Shown here: piece by piece, positions 33,600 to 46,429 of the stretch
How the letters are laid out: the number at the start of each line of letters is the position of its first letter
Numbering within the stretch: the stretch's first letter is position 1
From: Hyphomicrobium sp.
Lineage (GTDB): Bacteria; Pseudomonadota; Alphaproteobacteria; Rhizobiales; Hyphomicrobiaceae
DNA length: 64,000 nt
Assembly: GCF_019744875.1 (NCBI RefSeq)
Contig: NZ_JAIETU010000003.1
Location: 1 to 64,000, forward strand
Direction of reading: 5' to 3'
Made by a program: the position numbers and the translations under genes
Notes under the pieces: generated by a model
Databases searched by the model: none
Told to the model about the DNA's origin: nothing
Seen by the model: the letters and a program-made list of their open reading frames with translations, nothing else

Positions 33600-33905
33600 A
33601 TGACCATCATCAAAGCCTCGATGTTCGCGCTTGCAGCCACGCTGTTTGCAGCCCCCGCACTCGCCCTCACGGTCGAAAATCAGGACAAGGCCGAGCTCAA
33701 GGTGGGCATCGACGAAGGCGACAAGGAACACGTCGAAACCATCGCCGCCGGAAAAACCGGAGACTTGTCCGCCAAGTGCAAGGACGGCTGCGGCCTCACC
33801 GGTCCGTGGGGCTTCTCGTGGATGGCGGCACCAGGAGAAAAGCTCGTGTTCAAGGACGCGAAACTGAACGGCGCAACCGTGACGGAAGGCTCCATCACGC
33901 AGTAA
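33600..33905 (+). CDS. Small secreted protein with TGPWGFS motif
   Basis: A 101-residue protein starting at ATG 33600 behind CAGGAGAGG. After the signal peptide (to about A-L-A, residue 22) it shows L-T-V-E-N, V-G-I-D-E-G, I-A-A-G-K, C-K-D-G-C-G-L-T-G-P-W-G-F-S-W and a short strand end. It matches the folded domain of the 31250-31828 protein and is the minimal form of that family. No database family recognised from sequence. Confidence 0.7.
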   Translation: MTIIKASMFALAATLFAAPALALTVENQDKAELKVGIDEGDKEHVETIAAGKTGDLSAKCKDGCGLTGPWGFSWMAAPGEKLVFKDAKLNGATVTEGSITQ

Positions 33906-34087
33906 TCGCGCTCATCGCCCGCTTCACCGGGCACGCCCGGGCGTCTTCCCCCCAAGGCGTCCGGGCATTTCGCGTCAATCGAGAGATGAGGAATGCGACC
34001 CTTGCGGGTCCCGCACGACATGGCGGCGATCGCATGAGGCCGTTGCAACAGCCGCGCAGCCAGCAGAACAGCAGGCCAAAAAAGTTG

Positions 34088-34125
34088 AGCCCCGTCGCGC
34101 ATTTCGCCGAGCGGGGCTCTCTTTG
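34088..34125 (+). terminator. Terminator-like hairpin
   Basis: GAGCCCCG (34089-34096) and CGGGGCTC (34113-34120) form an eight-bp stem around a loop, followed by a CTTTGT stretch. It lies about 190 bases after the TGPWGFS gene. Otherwise 33,906-34,678 (about 770 bases) holds no gene that I can support; the short frames in it look random. Confidence 0.6.
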
Positions 34126-34678
34126 TCTTCGATAACCTACCCAGCTAAACCGGGCTCATAAGGCAAGGCTCTGGCACACCGGCCCAGATCTTGACCGGCC
34201 ATCCGCCCTCGCATGAAGATTTTCAATTGTGCGTTTGAAAGCGCTCGAATTTGAGAAGCCTGAGCTGCAGCAGCTCCCGCTATTCAAGCGTGGACCTCGC
34301 GTCAGCGCGGGGTCCAGCAAGACTACCCGGTGGAGTCATTCTCCCTCCATTCGCTGTTGATCCGAGACCACGGTCAGCGGCGGATCTCTCGGATCCCGAC
34401 CGCCAGGCGCGCGATCTAATCGATGACAACCGTCCTCACAACCGGGGGGTGCTGTGGGCCGGGCGGAAGCGGATGCTTGAGCCAACGACGCCAGCGACGA
34501 CCGTCACTTAAGAGAGTCTGCCTTCCAGGTGTCTCTGTCAAGGTCGAACGCAGCGAATAACTCCAAACAGCACCAGACACTGGCCTCACAGCGCGCAACC
34601 ACGCCTCTTGCAAAGCGCGGACGCTGGCCGTATCCCCCAGCGCATCTGACTTGCCGACGACTTCCCATAGGATCTCCC

Positions 34679-35332
34679 GTGAAAACCAAACTAGGCGCGT
34701 TGGCAAACCTGTTCGGGCCGTCCAACAACGACCAGTTTGCCGGTCTTCTCCGGCAGCTCTCCGAAACGGTCGTTCAATGCTCGAGCCATTTCGTCGAGAC
34801 GCAGGGTCGCGACCTCCAGGGCATCGTCGATTTCGAACACAAGGCCGACGCCCTCGTCGATGCGATCCACGAATTGCTCGATAACTCCTTCATCATGCGC
34901 TTCGATATTCCGGACTCGATGACACTCACCGACGAACTCGACAACGTCATCGATGGAATGCGCAAGGTCGCCATCCACCTCGATGTCTACCGCTTGCATC
35001 TCGGCGAGCTCCGGCCCGAAGCGCTGGAATTGATGCGCATCGGCGATGGCATGGCGTCCATGCTGCACGCTCTCATCCGCATGCTGGGGGAGCCGAAGCT
35101 CAAGCTCGCCAAGGTCCGCGAGCTTGCAACGTCCGTTGACGACGCCGAAGCGGAGGCCGACCGGATCGTCTCCAATGTCGAGCGCAGCCTCGTGGAGGAA
35201 TACAGCCGGCCCGGCGCCAACGCGATCGGCTTCATCGCATGGCATCAGCTGTTTCATCTGCTCGAAGAGATGACCGACGACGCCAATCATGTTGCCCGGC
35301 ATATCCTGTCGCTCGCCCGCAAGGAGGCGTAA
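34679..35332 (+). CDS. DUF47/PhoU-like protein of a Pit phosphate transporter
   Basis: A 217-residue all-helical protein starting at GTG (K-T-K-L-G-A-L-A-N-L-F-G). It carries the two acidic E/D-x-x-x-D metal segments of the PhoU-like fold (F-E-H-K-A-D-A-L-V-D and V-D-D-A-E-A-E-A-D-R-I). DUF47 proteins are encoded upstream of Pit permeases and adjust their activity. The next gene, a Pit permease, follows without a gap. Confidence 0.88.
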   Translation: MKTKLGALANLFGPSNNDQFAGLLRQLSETVVQCSSHFVETQGRDLQGIVDFEHKADALVDAIHELLDNSFIMRFDIPDSMTLTDELDNVIDGMRKVAIHLDVYRLHLGELRPEALELMRIGDGMASMLHALIRMLGEPKLKLAKVRELATSVDDAEAEADRIVSNVERSLVEEYSRPGANAIGFIAWHQLFHLLEEMTDDANHVARHILSLARKEA

Positions 35333-36328
35333 GTGGACAGCTTGTCGGCGGGCGTCGTCATCGCTCTCCTTGCCGTGCTCGTGGCCGAGTTCGTGAATGG
35401 CTGGACCGACGCGCCAAACGCCATTGCAACGGTCGTTTCGACCGGCGTGATGACACCGCGCGCGGCGATCCTCATGGCCGTTGTGCTGAACACGCTGGGC
35501 GCCATGTCGGGCACCGCAGTCGCGACGACCGTCGGCCAGGGCATTGTTGCGTCGTCCGCCCTCACGATCCCAGCCATTACCGCAACGATGATTGCCATCA
35601 TTTGCTGGGGCACGATGGCCGCCAAGCTCGGCATCCCGGTCAGCAAGTCGCATGCCCTCCTGGCCGGGCTCGCGGGCGCCGGTTTCGCCGGCGGCGGCCT
35701 GGACGCGCTCCAGTGGCACGGGTGGCAGAAGGTCGGCATCGGCATGGTGCTGTCTCTCGGCATCGGCTTTGCTGGCGCATTCCTGCTGGCGCGGCTCGTC
35801 ATCCGCGTCGCTGCCGCCGCCTCTCCCGGCCGGGCCAAACGCAGGTTCGATCACTTGCAGATGGCCTCGGCGGCCTTCATGGCGTTCAATCACGGCCTAA
35901 ACGACGGCCAGAAATTCATGGGCGTTTTCGCCCTCACGTTGCTTGCGGGCGGCGTCACGACGGAATTCACGATTCCGTGGTGGGTGATCCTCGTCTGCGC
36001 CCTCACCATGGGTCTCGGCACCAGCGCCGGCGGCTGGCGGATCATCGAAACGGTCGGCTCGAAAATGACACGCCTGACGTCGTGGCAGGGCTTTGCGGCG
36101 ACGGCCGCAGCCTCCAGCACGATTTTCGGGGCCTCCCTCTACGGCGTCCCGCTCTCCACGACCCACACCATCACGAGCGCCATCATCGGCGTCGGGGCCG
36201 GCAAGCGGGTGTCCGACATCCGGTGGGGTGTACTGCGCAAGATCGTCATCGCCTGGGTGCTGACCTTTCCGTCCTGCGCCGTCATCGCCTATTTCGCAGC
36301 TCTCATCGCCAATCGCCTCTGGGCCTGA
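35333..36328 (+). CDS. pit: Pit-family inorganic phosphate transporter
   Basis: A 331-residue inner-membrane permease. Both family signatures are seen: F-V-N-G-W-T-D-A-P-N-A-I-A-T near the N-terminus and the repeat N-H-G-L-N-D-G-Q-K-F-M-G in the second half, plus S-T-T-H-T-I-T-S-A-I near the end. It takes up metal phosphate with low affinity in exchange for the proton gradient. Start GTG 35333 directly follows the upstream TAA, so both genes are one transcription and translation unit. Confidence 0.93.
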   Translation: MDSLSAGVVIALLAVLVAEFVNGWTDAPNAIATVVSTGVMTPRAAILMAVVLNTLGAMSGTAVATTVGQGIVASSALTIPAITATMIAIICWGTMAAKLGIPVSKSHALLAGLAGAGFAGGGLDALQWHGWQKVGIGMVLSLGIGFAGAFLLARLVIRVAAAASPGRAKRRFDHLQMASAAFMAFNHGLNDGQKFMGVFALTLLAGGVTTEFTIPWWVILVCALTMGLGTSAGGWRIIETVGSKMTRLTSWQGFAATAAASSTIFGASLYGVPLSTTHTITSAIIGVGAGKRVSDIRWGVLRKIVIAWVLTFPSCAVIAYFAALIANRLWA

Positions 36329-36440
36329 TCTGGCCTGAGTGGCAGCGCAGATATTTCGCCAGGACAATCAGCGGTCCCGGCGGCATAGGAACGCAAACCG
36401 CTCGTCGAGCGTTCTACCGGCCAACAGCCGGACTAAGTCC

Positions 36441-38843
36441 ATGTCTCCAATCTCCTCGCAGATCCCCGACCCGCCTGCGAATTTCCAAAAGCTCGACGCA
36501 CAGCCCGTCGACGCCGTGCGCATGGCCGCGACGCTGGTGTCAGCCGCCGTCGTCATCGCCGCGCTATACTATGGCCAGGACGTTCTGATCCCGCTGGCAT
36601 GCGCATTTCTGATCAGCTTCGCACTCAATCGACCGGTCTCTTGGCTCAGCCGCCGTGGCGTGCCGCGCATCGCATCCGTCATTGTCGTCATGGCCATGAT
36701 CGTCGCCCTCCTCGCCAGCCTCGTCGGCGTGCTCGGCTCCCAGCTCCGCTCCTTGAGCCAAGAGCTACCGACGTATCAGTGGACGATCCGCTCCAAGCTC
36801 TCCGAGCTACGCGCGCAGTTAAAGGCGCCCGGCATTTTTGAAGGCGCTCTCGAAACGGTCGAGACGGTGCAAAAGGAAGTCAAAGCGGAAGAGCGACCCT
36901 CGAAGGCTGGGGAAGACGCTCAGCCGCCGCCCCCCCAGCGCGTTGAAATCGTACCGAGCCCAAGAGACCCGTTCGAAACGGCGATGGCCTGGCTCGAACG
37001 ATCCGTGGAGCCGCTGGCGAAACTGGGCATCGTCTTCGTTTTCGTCTTTCTCGCGCTGCTCGACCGGAGCGACCTGCGCGACCGCTTGCTGCGCATGCTG
37101 GGCGGAAACCTGCATCGATCGACCGACGCCATCGAGGAAGCCGGCAAACGCATCAGCAAGTACCTCCTGATGCAGCTCGTCGTGAACGTCACGTACGGCG
37201 TGCCCATGGCGCTCGGGTTGTACCTGATCGGCGTGCCCGGCGCGCTGCTGTGGGGCACCGTCGCTGCCGTCATGCGGTTCGTGCCCTACGTCGGCCCAAT
37301 GCTCGCGGCGATCTTCCCGATCAGCCTCGCCTTCGCCGTCGATCCCGGCTGGAACATGGTGCTCTGGACGATTGCGCTGATCGTCACGCTGGAGGTCATC
37401 AGCAACAACATCGTCGAGCCGATGCTCTACGGCACGAGCACGGGCCTCTCGGCCATGTCGCTGATCGCATCAGCCACATTCTGGACCGCGCTGTGGGGAC
37501 CCATCGGTCTCATTCTCGCAACCCCGCTGACCGTCTGCCTGCTCGTCATCGGCCGGAACATTCCCCAGCTCCAGTTTCTCGATACGATGCTGGGCTCCGT
37601 TCCGGCCCTCGACCTGCCAACCCGGATCTACCAGCGCCTGCTCGCCGACGACGCCGAGGAAGCCATCGACATCGCAACGACCGAGATCGACGCGACGTCG
37701 CCGCGCGAATTCTACAACGACGTCGCCGTCGCGACGCTGCGTCTCGCCAGCGACGACCATCTGCGCCACGCCACCGCTGAGCATCGCCTGCGCGTCGCCA
37801 ACGGAATGGACGCGCTGCTCGATGATTTGCGGGAGCAGTATCCGTCCGAAATTCCGGAAGGCGCAAAGCCGTCCGTCGTGTGTATCGGCGGCAAGTGGGA
37901 GGTCGATACGATCGCGTCGGAGATGCTGTGCCACGCTCTCGCGCTCGACGGTATCGCCGCCGTCTACCGCCCGGCCACAACGATCAGCGCTGCCCACATC
38001 GCCAAGCTCGATCTCGAAGGCGCCGACATCGTCTGCGTCAGCTACTTCACGTCCACCCCGGCGCTCTCAGCGCGCCACTTCTGCCGCCGCCTGCGCCGCC
38101 GCTGGCCCAAGTTGCGCATCGTCCTCGCCCTCTGGAACGCGTCGCCTGAACTTCTCGTCAGCGGCGCGCACGAGACCCTCGGCGCCGATGTCGTCGTCAC
38201 CTCCATCGAGGAGGCGACCCGCCGGATTCACCGTCTCGTCGATCCCCACGAGGCCGAAGAGGCGCAGAAAGCAATCGTGCCCGACAACGACGACGAGCGC
38301 GTCACGGCCCTGCGCGCAACAGGCGTTCTGACCGGCGGCTCCCGCGAGGACCTCGACGCGGCAGCCATGCGAGCGGCCGACGTGTTCCACGCGGGCTTTG
38401 CCGTCATCACGGCAATCGACAAGGATCAGGAATTCATCGTCGGGCAAAGCAAGCACCTGGCCGGCGCCCTCACCAAGGACGGCACCGACATGATCGTGAT
38501 CCCGCGCGCGGACGCTGTCTGCGACCACGTCGTCGCGACCGGCGAACCTCTCGTCGTCGAGGACACGGAGCGCGATCCCCGCTTCGCCGAAAATCCGACC
38601 ATCAAGTTGTGGAACGCGCGCTTCTATGCCGGGGCGCCCCTCCGCTCGGCCGAAGGGATGGTGCTGGGCGCGATGTGCATCCTCGGCACCGAGCCCCGCA
38701 CGCTCGATGACCGCGAGCTGGAAATCCTGGCATCGCTGGCCGACGACGTTGCCGCGATCATTACGGGCGATGAGGCCGTCGCGGGGCCGTCGAAGGTGCT
38801 GGCCGCCAGCAGCGCCACCCTCGGCCAGCCCGTCCCGGATTAG
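36441..38843 (+). CDS. AI-2E-family permease fused to B12-binding-like and GAF-like domains
   Basis: An 800-residue protein. Residues 25-410 form an AI-2E/PerM-type transporter with about eight helices (Y-Y-G-Q-D-V-L-I-P-L-A-x-A-F-L-I-S-F near the start, P-Y-V-G-P-x-L-A-A-I-F-P later, and I-V-E-P-x-L-Y-G-T-S-T-G-L-S). Then follow a linker with helices, an alpha/beta domain at about 475-600 that resembles the cobalamin-binding fold but lacks D-x-H-x-x-G, and a GAF domain at about 625-785 (D-A-V-C-D-H-V-V-A-T-G-E-P-L, A-G-A-P-L-R-S-A-E-G-M-V-L-G). Transport of an unknown substrate appears linked to sensing a ligand in the cytoplasm. Start ATG 36441. Confidence 0.8.
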   Translation: MSPISSQIPDPPANFQKLDAQPVDAVRMAATLVSAAVVIAALYYGQDVLIPLACAFLISFALNRPVSWLSRRGVPRIASVIVVMAMIVALLASLVGVLGSQLRSLSQELPTYQWTIRSKLSELRAQLKAPGIFEGALETVETVQKEVKAEERPSKAGEDAQPPPPQRVEIVPSPRDPFETAMAWLERSVEPLAKLGIVFVFVFLALLDRSDLRDRLLRMLGGNLHRSTDAIEEAGKRISKYLLMQLVVNVTYGVPMALGLYLIGVPGALLWGTVAAVMRFVPYVGPMLAAIFPISLAFAVDPGWNMVLWTIALIVTLEVISNNIVEPMLYGTSTGLSAMSLIASATFWTALWGPIGLILATPLTVCLLVIGRNIPQLQFLDTMLGSVPALDLPTRIYQRLLADDAEEAIDIATTEIDATSPREFYNDVAVATLRLASDDHLRHATAEHRLRVANGMDALLDDLREQYPSEIPEGAKPSVVCIGGKWEVDTIASEMLCHALALDGIAAVYRPATTISAAHIAKLDLEGADIVCVSYFTSTPALSARHFCRRLRRRWPKLRIVLALWNASPELLVSGAHETLGADVVVTSIEEATRRIHRLVDPHEAEEAQKAIVPDNDDERVTALRATGVLTGGSREDLDAAAMRAADVFHAGFAVITAIDKDQEFIVGQSKHLAGALTKDGTDMIVIPRADAVCDHVVATGEPLVVEDTERDPRFAENPTIKLWNARFYAGAPLRSAEGMVLGAMCILGTEPRTLDDRELEILASLADDVAAIITGDEAVAGPSKVLAASSATLGQPVPD

Positions 38844-39025
38844 CCCGCCACCCCGCGCATCGTCAGCCCAAAGATTGAGAAGTGGATCGACCGGCGCATC
38901 GAGCCGTGTATCGACCCGCGGATCGGCCGACACATCCCTTTATTTTCCGGGGCATCCACCCGATATTTCGGCCGCGCCACCGGGTTGCATTGCCGTCCCT
39001 CGGGCCGCACGCTAGGTAAGGGCTC

Positions 39026-42025
<3,000 letters not shown>

Positions 42026-42187
42026 GCAGCAGCTTTTCCATAGGGGAAGGCCAGAAGATCCTGCTCGAAGAACTCGGTCGTCCCGCGGTTTCCCCAGCTA
42101 AAAACTTGAACATTCAGATAACAGATTGCCAGCCGGCGCCACGCACGGCAACTTGTGCGCGGAGCCACTTTGCGAAGGAGGCACCGA

Positions 42188-42634
42188 ATGCGTGTTCCTA
42201 TAAGGACGCTGGTCGTTTTTATCTTCGCGGCAAGTGGCATCACACCGACAGAAGCAAATCCAGTTAGCTTTTTTACAAAATTGTTCACCACCGCTACCAA
42301 ATCGGCTCCTAAAGCTGCGCCCTCCATACCGAAAGCCGGAACAGCTATTGTAGCCGGCGAAGCCACTATCGATGACGCCTTAAAGGGAGCATCACGCCTA
42401 GACAGTGGTGCCCCACTGAACCCAATTGATGACACCGCAACGGCCACCAAGACGGAAGAGGCTAGTAGGGATTCATTTGCGACAAAAGCCGCCAAGAAAG
42501 TCGCGGAGGACGCTCTTCAGGAAAGCGCAGAGAACCTGCTGGAAAACGCTGGCCGTTCGAACTCTGATGACCACGGCGGCGACAAAACCCCGGATGCTGA
42601 TACGCCCTGGATCACAGAGATACGCCGCGATTAG
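42188..42634 (+). CDS. Secreted hypothetical protein of the low-GC island
   Basis: A 148-residue protein with a signal peptide ending near T-E-A-N (residue 24) and a good GAAGGAGG ribosome-binding site. The mature part is Ala/Thr/Lys/Asp-rich and probably helical or disordered (A-T-A-T-K-T-E-E-A-S). It lies 30 bases before the OLD-family gene on the same strand and in the same low-GC DNA, so it may belong to the same unit. No family recognised. Confidence 0.55.
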   Translation: MRVPIRTLVVFIFAASGITPTEANPVSFFTKLFTTATKSAPKAAPSIPKAGTAIVAGEATIDDALKGASRLDSGAPLNPIDDTATATKTEEASRDSFATKAAKKVAEDALQESAENLLENAGRSNSDDHGGDKTPDADTPWITEIRRD

Positions 42635-42664
42635 GTATCCAACCAACGGAGACCTTTCTACTCA

Positions 42665-44647
42665 ATGGAATTGATTCGAGCACACATCACCAACTTCCGC
42701 TCGGCCGAAAACTCCGACGAGTTCCGCGTTGACTACGTCACCTGCCTAGTCGGCAAAAACGAGGCGGGCAAAAGCACGATCTTAGCAGCTCTGGCGGCGC
42801 TGAACCCCCACCCCGCGACACCTATGGTGTTCGACAAGGAGAGGGATTATCCGCGGCGTTTTCTGACGGAGTACGCCAGCCGGCATCCCAAGGGCGAAGC
42901 AGTGACCATCAAGACCACGTGGGAACTGACGGATGACGAGGTTGCAGAAGTTGAGGATGAACTTGGCAAAGGCGTCCTCAAGTCTCGCGAGGTCCAGATA
43001 AGCCGAACCTATGGAGCAAAGGCTCCCTCGTGGGAGGTTCCCCTGAATCTCCACAAGGCGTTTGAGAACCTGTTTGAGCAGTTCAAGTTGGGAGCTCCAG
43101 AGCGGGCGCAGATCAAGGCTGCCGGGACTTCAAACGAACTGGTTGAAATTCTCAGCAAGCTTGAAAGCCCAACCGACAAGCAGAAAGCACTTCTGGAAAA
43201 GCTCAAGTCGTTTGGCTCCATTACGGGGAAGGCTATTGCCCTTCTCCAACCGTACCTGCCACGGTTCATGTATTTCTCAAACTATGACCGCATGGAGGGC
43301 GCTGTCTCGATCGATAACCTCCAACAACTGCGCGCAAACAACCAGCTGAACGAGGACCGCTACCGCGGCCTCCGGCTGTTCGAGGAATTCCTCGATTATG
43401 CCGGTGTGCCGCTGAGCGAAATTTTGAAGGTCAACACCTACGAGACTTTCAATGCAAAGCTACAGGCCGCCTCGAACAACATCACCGACCAAATCCTGGA
43501 ATACTGGACCCAGAACCCGGACCTTAACGTTCAAGTGAAGATTGAGCCCGCTAAACCGGGCGATCCTGCACCCTTAAACCAAGGCATGGTGGCGAGGGCA
43601 CGCATCTACAATCATCTGCACCGCGTGGACACACCCTTCTCGGAGCGCAGTGCCGGCTTTGTGTGGTTCTTTTCGTTCCTCGTCAAATTCGCGCAGGTGA
43701 AAGATGAGAATGTACCCGTCGTCCTCCTCTTGGATGAGCCTGGCCTGAGCCTTCACGGCAAGGCCCAAGCTGACCTCCTCCGATTTTTCGATGAGAAGTT
43801 GGCACCCCACCACCAAATTATCTATTCCACCCATTCACCGTTCATGGTGGCCCCCGACAAGCTCCTTGCCGCACGAGTCGTTGAAGATCAGGTGGAGCAG
43901 AAAGGACAACGCCGGGTGCCTCTTGGCACCAAGGTGCGCGAGGATGTCCTCACGCGCGACCCCGACACACTTTTCCCACTACAAGGCGCTCTCGGTTACG
44001 AGATTACGCAGACACTTTTCATCGGGAAGCACACGCTGCTGGTGGAGGGCCCCGGTGACATTATCTACCTGAAGGCGCTGTCATCTGCGCTCGGCAAAGC
44101 GAAAAGGAGCCAGCTTGATCCTCGCTGGACTCTATGCCCCGCGGGTGGCATCGGGAACGTGCGATCATTCATGGCCCTGTTCTGCGGCAACAAGCTCGAT
44201 GTGGCGGTCCTGACCGATTATGCCCAGGGCCAAAAGGGCCAGATTGAGAAACTTCGTTCCTCCGACATTCTCAAGGCTGGCCGTGTCCTCACCATCGAGA
44301 CGTTCACTGGGAAGGCAGAGTCCGACATCGAGGACCTGTTCGAGCCCGCGCTCTATGCTGACCTTTTGAACAGCACATACGATTTGAAGGGCAAGACACA
44401 AGCCACGGCGCAGAAGCTGGATACGGCCGATACGTCAACCGTAAGGCTGGTCAAGAAGGCGGAAGCTTACTTCCGCACGGAGGTGCCCGTGTCGGCGGCG
44501 GAGTTTGACCACTATGCACCGGCAGAGTGGCTGATGCTCAATCCTTCCTTTTTGAGTGCTTCTCGTGCAGGCGTGCCAGAGACCCTCGATAGGACCGAAG
44601 CTCTGTTCAAGGCTTTAAATGCATTTCTGAACACTACGGATCATTAG
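42665..44647 (+). CDS. OLD-family ATPase with TOPRIM nuclease domain
   Basis: A 660-residue protein. The N-terminal ABC-type ATPase has Walker A G-K-N-E-A-G-K-S-T (30-38) in the context C-L-V-G-K-N-E-A-G-K-S-T-I-L and Walker B L-L-L-D-E-P-G-L-S-L-H, then a D-loop-like H-Q-I-I-Y-S-T-H-S-P-F. The C-terminal third is a TOPRIM domain: E461 in L-V-E-G-P-G-D and D518 in V-L-T-D-Y-A-Q-G, the last aspartate of the usual D-x-D pair being Ala520. This is the layout of stand-alone (class 1) OLD nucleases such as phage P2 OLD; no helicase partner of the Gabija type is seen. GC content is visibly lower than in uvrA. A phage-defence role is inferred from the family. Confidence 0.82.
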   Translation: MELIRAHITNFRSAENSDEFRVDYVTCLVGKNEAGKSTILAALAALNPHPATPMVFDKERDYPRRFLTEYASRHPKGEAVTIKTTWELTDDEVAEVEDELGKGVLKSREVQISRTYGAKAPSWEVPLNLHKAFENLFEQFKLGAPERAQIKAAGTSNELVEILSKLESPTDKQKALLEKLKSFGSITGKAIALLQPYLPRFMYFSNYDRMEGAVSIDNLQQLRANNQLNEDRYRGLRLFEEFLDYAGVPLSEILKVNTYETFNAKLQAASNNITDQILEYWTQNPDLNVQVKIEPAKPGDPAPLNQGMVARARIYNHLHRVDTPFSERSAGFVWFFSFLVKFAQVKDENVPVVLLLDEPGLSLHGKAQADLLRFFDEKLAPHHQIIYSTHSPFMVAPDKLLAARVVEDQVEQKGQRRVPLGTKVREDVLTRDPDTLFPLQGALGYEITQTLFIGKHTLLVEGPGDIIYLKALSSALGKAKRSQLDPRWTLCPAGGIGNVRSFMALFCGNKLDVAVLTDYAQGQKGQIEKLRSSDILKAGRVLTIETFTGKAESDIEDLFEPALYADLLNSTYDLKGKTQATAQKLDTADTSTVRLVKKAEAYFRTEVPVSAAEFDHYAPAEWLMLNPSFLSASRAGVPETLDRTEALFKALNAFLNTTDH

Positions 44648-44765
44648 AGCAGGGCACTTCGAAGCGCGCGCGAGCACCCGCTTCGAAGTGCGGCGCGTAA
44701 CGAAACCCAAGTAAGCCACTTCCCCTGCCGGCTGCCCGATGCCTGCTGCCCACCCCTCTCCGCCG

Positions 44766-45212
44766 CTACGATCCGTTCAACGTCCAGACCCAGATCGGCC
44801 CATCCTGGGGATGTTCGACCGAACCCGTGTGCGTGAAACCGCAATTGCGCAGCACCTGACACGACGGCCCGTCTTGCGGCAGCGTATGGGCGGTGATGAC
44901 CACATCCGGCTTCGCACCCTGCGCGATGCCGACGAGCGCCTTCGCCGCCTGCCGCGCATAGCCGTGTCCCTCGTGCTCCGGAAACGTGTAGTAAGCGATC
45001 TCCACCACATCGCCATCCGGCGGCGCGACGAAACCACAAGTGCCAACGTTGGTTCCGTCGTCGAACGTCAGGTAGCAAAGCCAAGGCGCGAAGCTGCCCC
45101 GCGCCTTGTAGTTGTCGAGCGTGCCCGTGATGACGGGCGCGGCGTGTTCGCTCAGACCAACCGCGCTGTCGATCGTCCCGTCGGGCTGGATGGCAATGAG
45201 TGTAAGGGCCAT
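44766..45212 (-). CDS. GNAT-family N-acetyltransferase
   Basis: A 148-residue protein with the GNAT core: a strand C-G-F-V-A-P-P-D-G-D-V-V-E-I-A-Y-Y and then E-H-E-G-H-G-Y-A-R-Q-A-A-K-A (acetyl-CoA pyrophosphate loop, variant of Q/R-x-x-G-x-G/A), followed by L-R-N-C-G-F-x-H-T-G. It transfers acetyl groups from acetyl-CoA to an unknown amine. Start ATG 45212 is chosen; an upstream Met 13 codons earlier is possible. Confidence 0.82.
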   Translation of the reverse strand: MALTLIAIQPDGTIDSAVGLSEHAAPVITGTLDNYKARGSFAPWLCYLTFDDGTNVGTCGFVAPPDGDVVEIAYYTFPEHEGHGYARQAAKALVGIAQGAKPDVVITAHTLPQDGPSCQVLRNCGFTHTGSVEHPQDGPIWVWTLNGS

Positions 45213-45781
45213 TCGCTTCCTCTTCGTGGCGTGCGGGCTGAAGTGTGCCATCGCAGTGTAGCGAATAACCGCCCCGACTGCCGACTGCCCACTCCCGACT
45301 GCCTCACTCCCTACAAAATCTTATCCCCGCCCCACATTCCTCCGCATACGCTCGCCCCATCCCGCTCATCCGGGGGCCGGCGCGAGCTGGGCGTTTGGTG
45401 AGCGGGAGCTGCGCCTCCCTCAAGACTGGTACCATCAGCTAGGCCGGAGAAGGTGCGGAGTGGTTGTCCCGGTTTGATGGCCGGAGCACCAACGGATGCA
45501 CGGTGGATGTTCGGGCATTCGGCTTCGTATCGGAGGAGGTTGCGTCATTGCGGGGCCCGTCACTTGGGCATCGGTTCGCGGTGGCGTGAGCGGCGGCGGG
45601 GCGGCATGGCCGCATCCCTCCCAGATTACGGCCTACCGCTCCGCTCCCCGGAGTTTCCAAGTCTCGACCGCTCTTTGATCCCACCCGAACACAAAACACC
45701 GCTGCATAGCGCCCAGCGGTTATCCTCTCGCGGCCATCCCCGATCGCCGTTGCTTGCGCGAACGCCGCGCGCAGCCTCTGG

Positions 45782-46429
45782 TCACCGGTCTCCGCTGAAA
45801 TCCAGATCGGGCTTTGCCGCCTTCTTCCAGCGCTCGTTGTCCACGAGGGTCGATCGGTAGATCTTGAGCGTCTTGCATCCCTCGATCTCTTTAAGCGTTT
45901 CCTTCACGGATGTGACGAGCGCCGCCGGCATCCAGGGGCTCAAGGTGATGCGAGAGATTGACGAGAGCGACGGCAGCCGCAGATGATGGAATTCAGCCGT
46001 CGTCTCGTGGCTGACGTAGAGAAGCCGGTACTCCTGCTCATCCTGATAGGGAGACCGCTTCAGGAACGGCAAATCGTCGTCTTCGATGGGCGCCGCGCGG
46101 ACGTCGTTGATTTCCCTGTAGTCCACCTCGCGCGCCCTGACGGAAGGCTCGTGCCTGATCACGCTGCGCAGCTTGGCCTTGTCGAACTCGATGCACACGC
46201 CGTCGCTGCCCGAGGAGAACACGCGCCAATGATGGTAGGTCTCCGAGGCCTCGGCAAAGCACAAGGCGAGCACGGAGCTGGCACCGGTCCGTTCCTTGTA
46301 GCGCGCCATGTAAAACGCGTCGTTGCGATCGTCCCAGGAGGCCGGGTTCAGCAGCGTCAGGCATCGGTTGCGGAGAATGTGCAGCGTGGCGGCAAGGTTC
46401 GTATATCGCCTGAGTGTCGCCTTGCGCAT
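45782..46429 (-). CDS. DUF2971 family protein
   Basis: A 215-residue soluble protein with L-x-N-P-A-S-W-D-D-R-N-D, then A-L-C-F-A-E, H-H-W-R-V-F-S-S-G-S-D-G-V-C-I-E-F-D and a late Y-R-L-L-Y. This matches DUF2971, a family of unknown chemistry that is frequent in accessory islands and beside defence genes. Between it and the GNAT gene, 45,213-45,781 (570 bases) has only a short repeat of CTGCCGACTGCCC type and no convincing gene. Confidence 0.78.
   Translation of the reverse strand: MRKATLRRYTNLAATLHILRNRCLTLLNPASWDDRNDAFYMARYKERTGASSVLALCFAEASETYHHWRVFSSGSDGVCIEFDKAKLRSVIRHEPSVRAREVDYREINDVRAAPIEDDDLPFLKRSPYQDEQEYRLLYVSHETTAEFHHLRLPSLSSISRITLSPWMPAALVTSVKETLKEIEGCKTLKIYRSTLVDNERWKKAAKPDLDFSGDR

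Noticed and set aside
34251-34511. 86-codon frame in the gap before the phosphate transporter genes
   Set aside because: No ribosome-binding site, signal or domain, and codon composition looks random.
45453-45860. Plus-strand frame between the GNAT and DUF2971 genes
   Set aside because: Overlaps the end of the DUF2971 gene in antisense and has no recognisable protein features.
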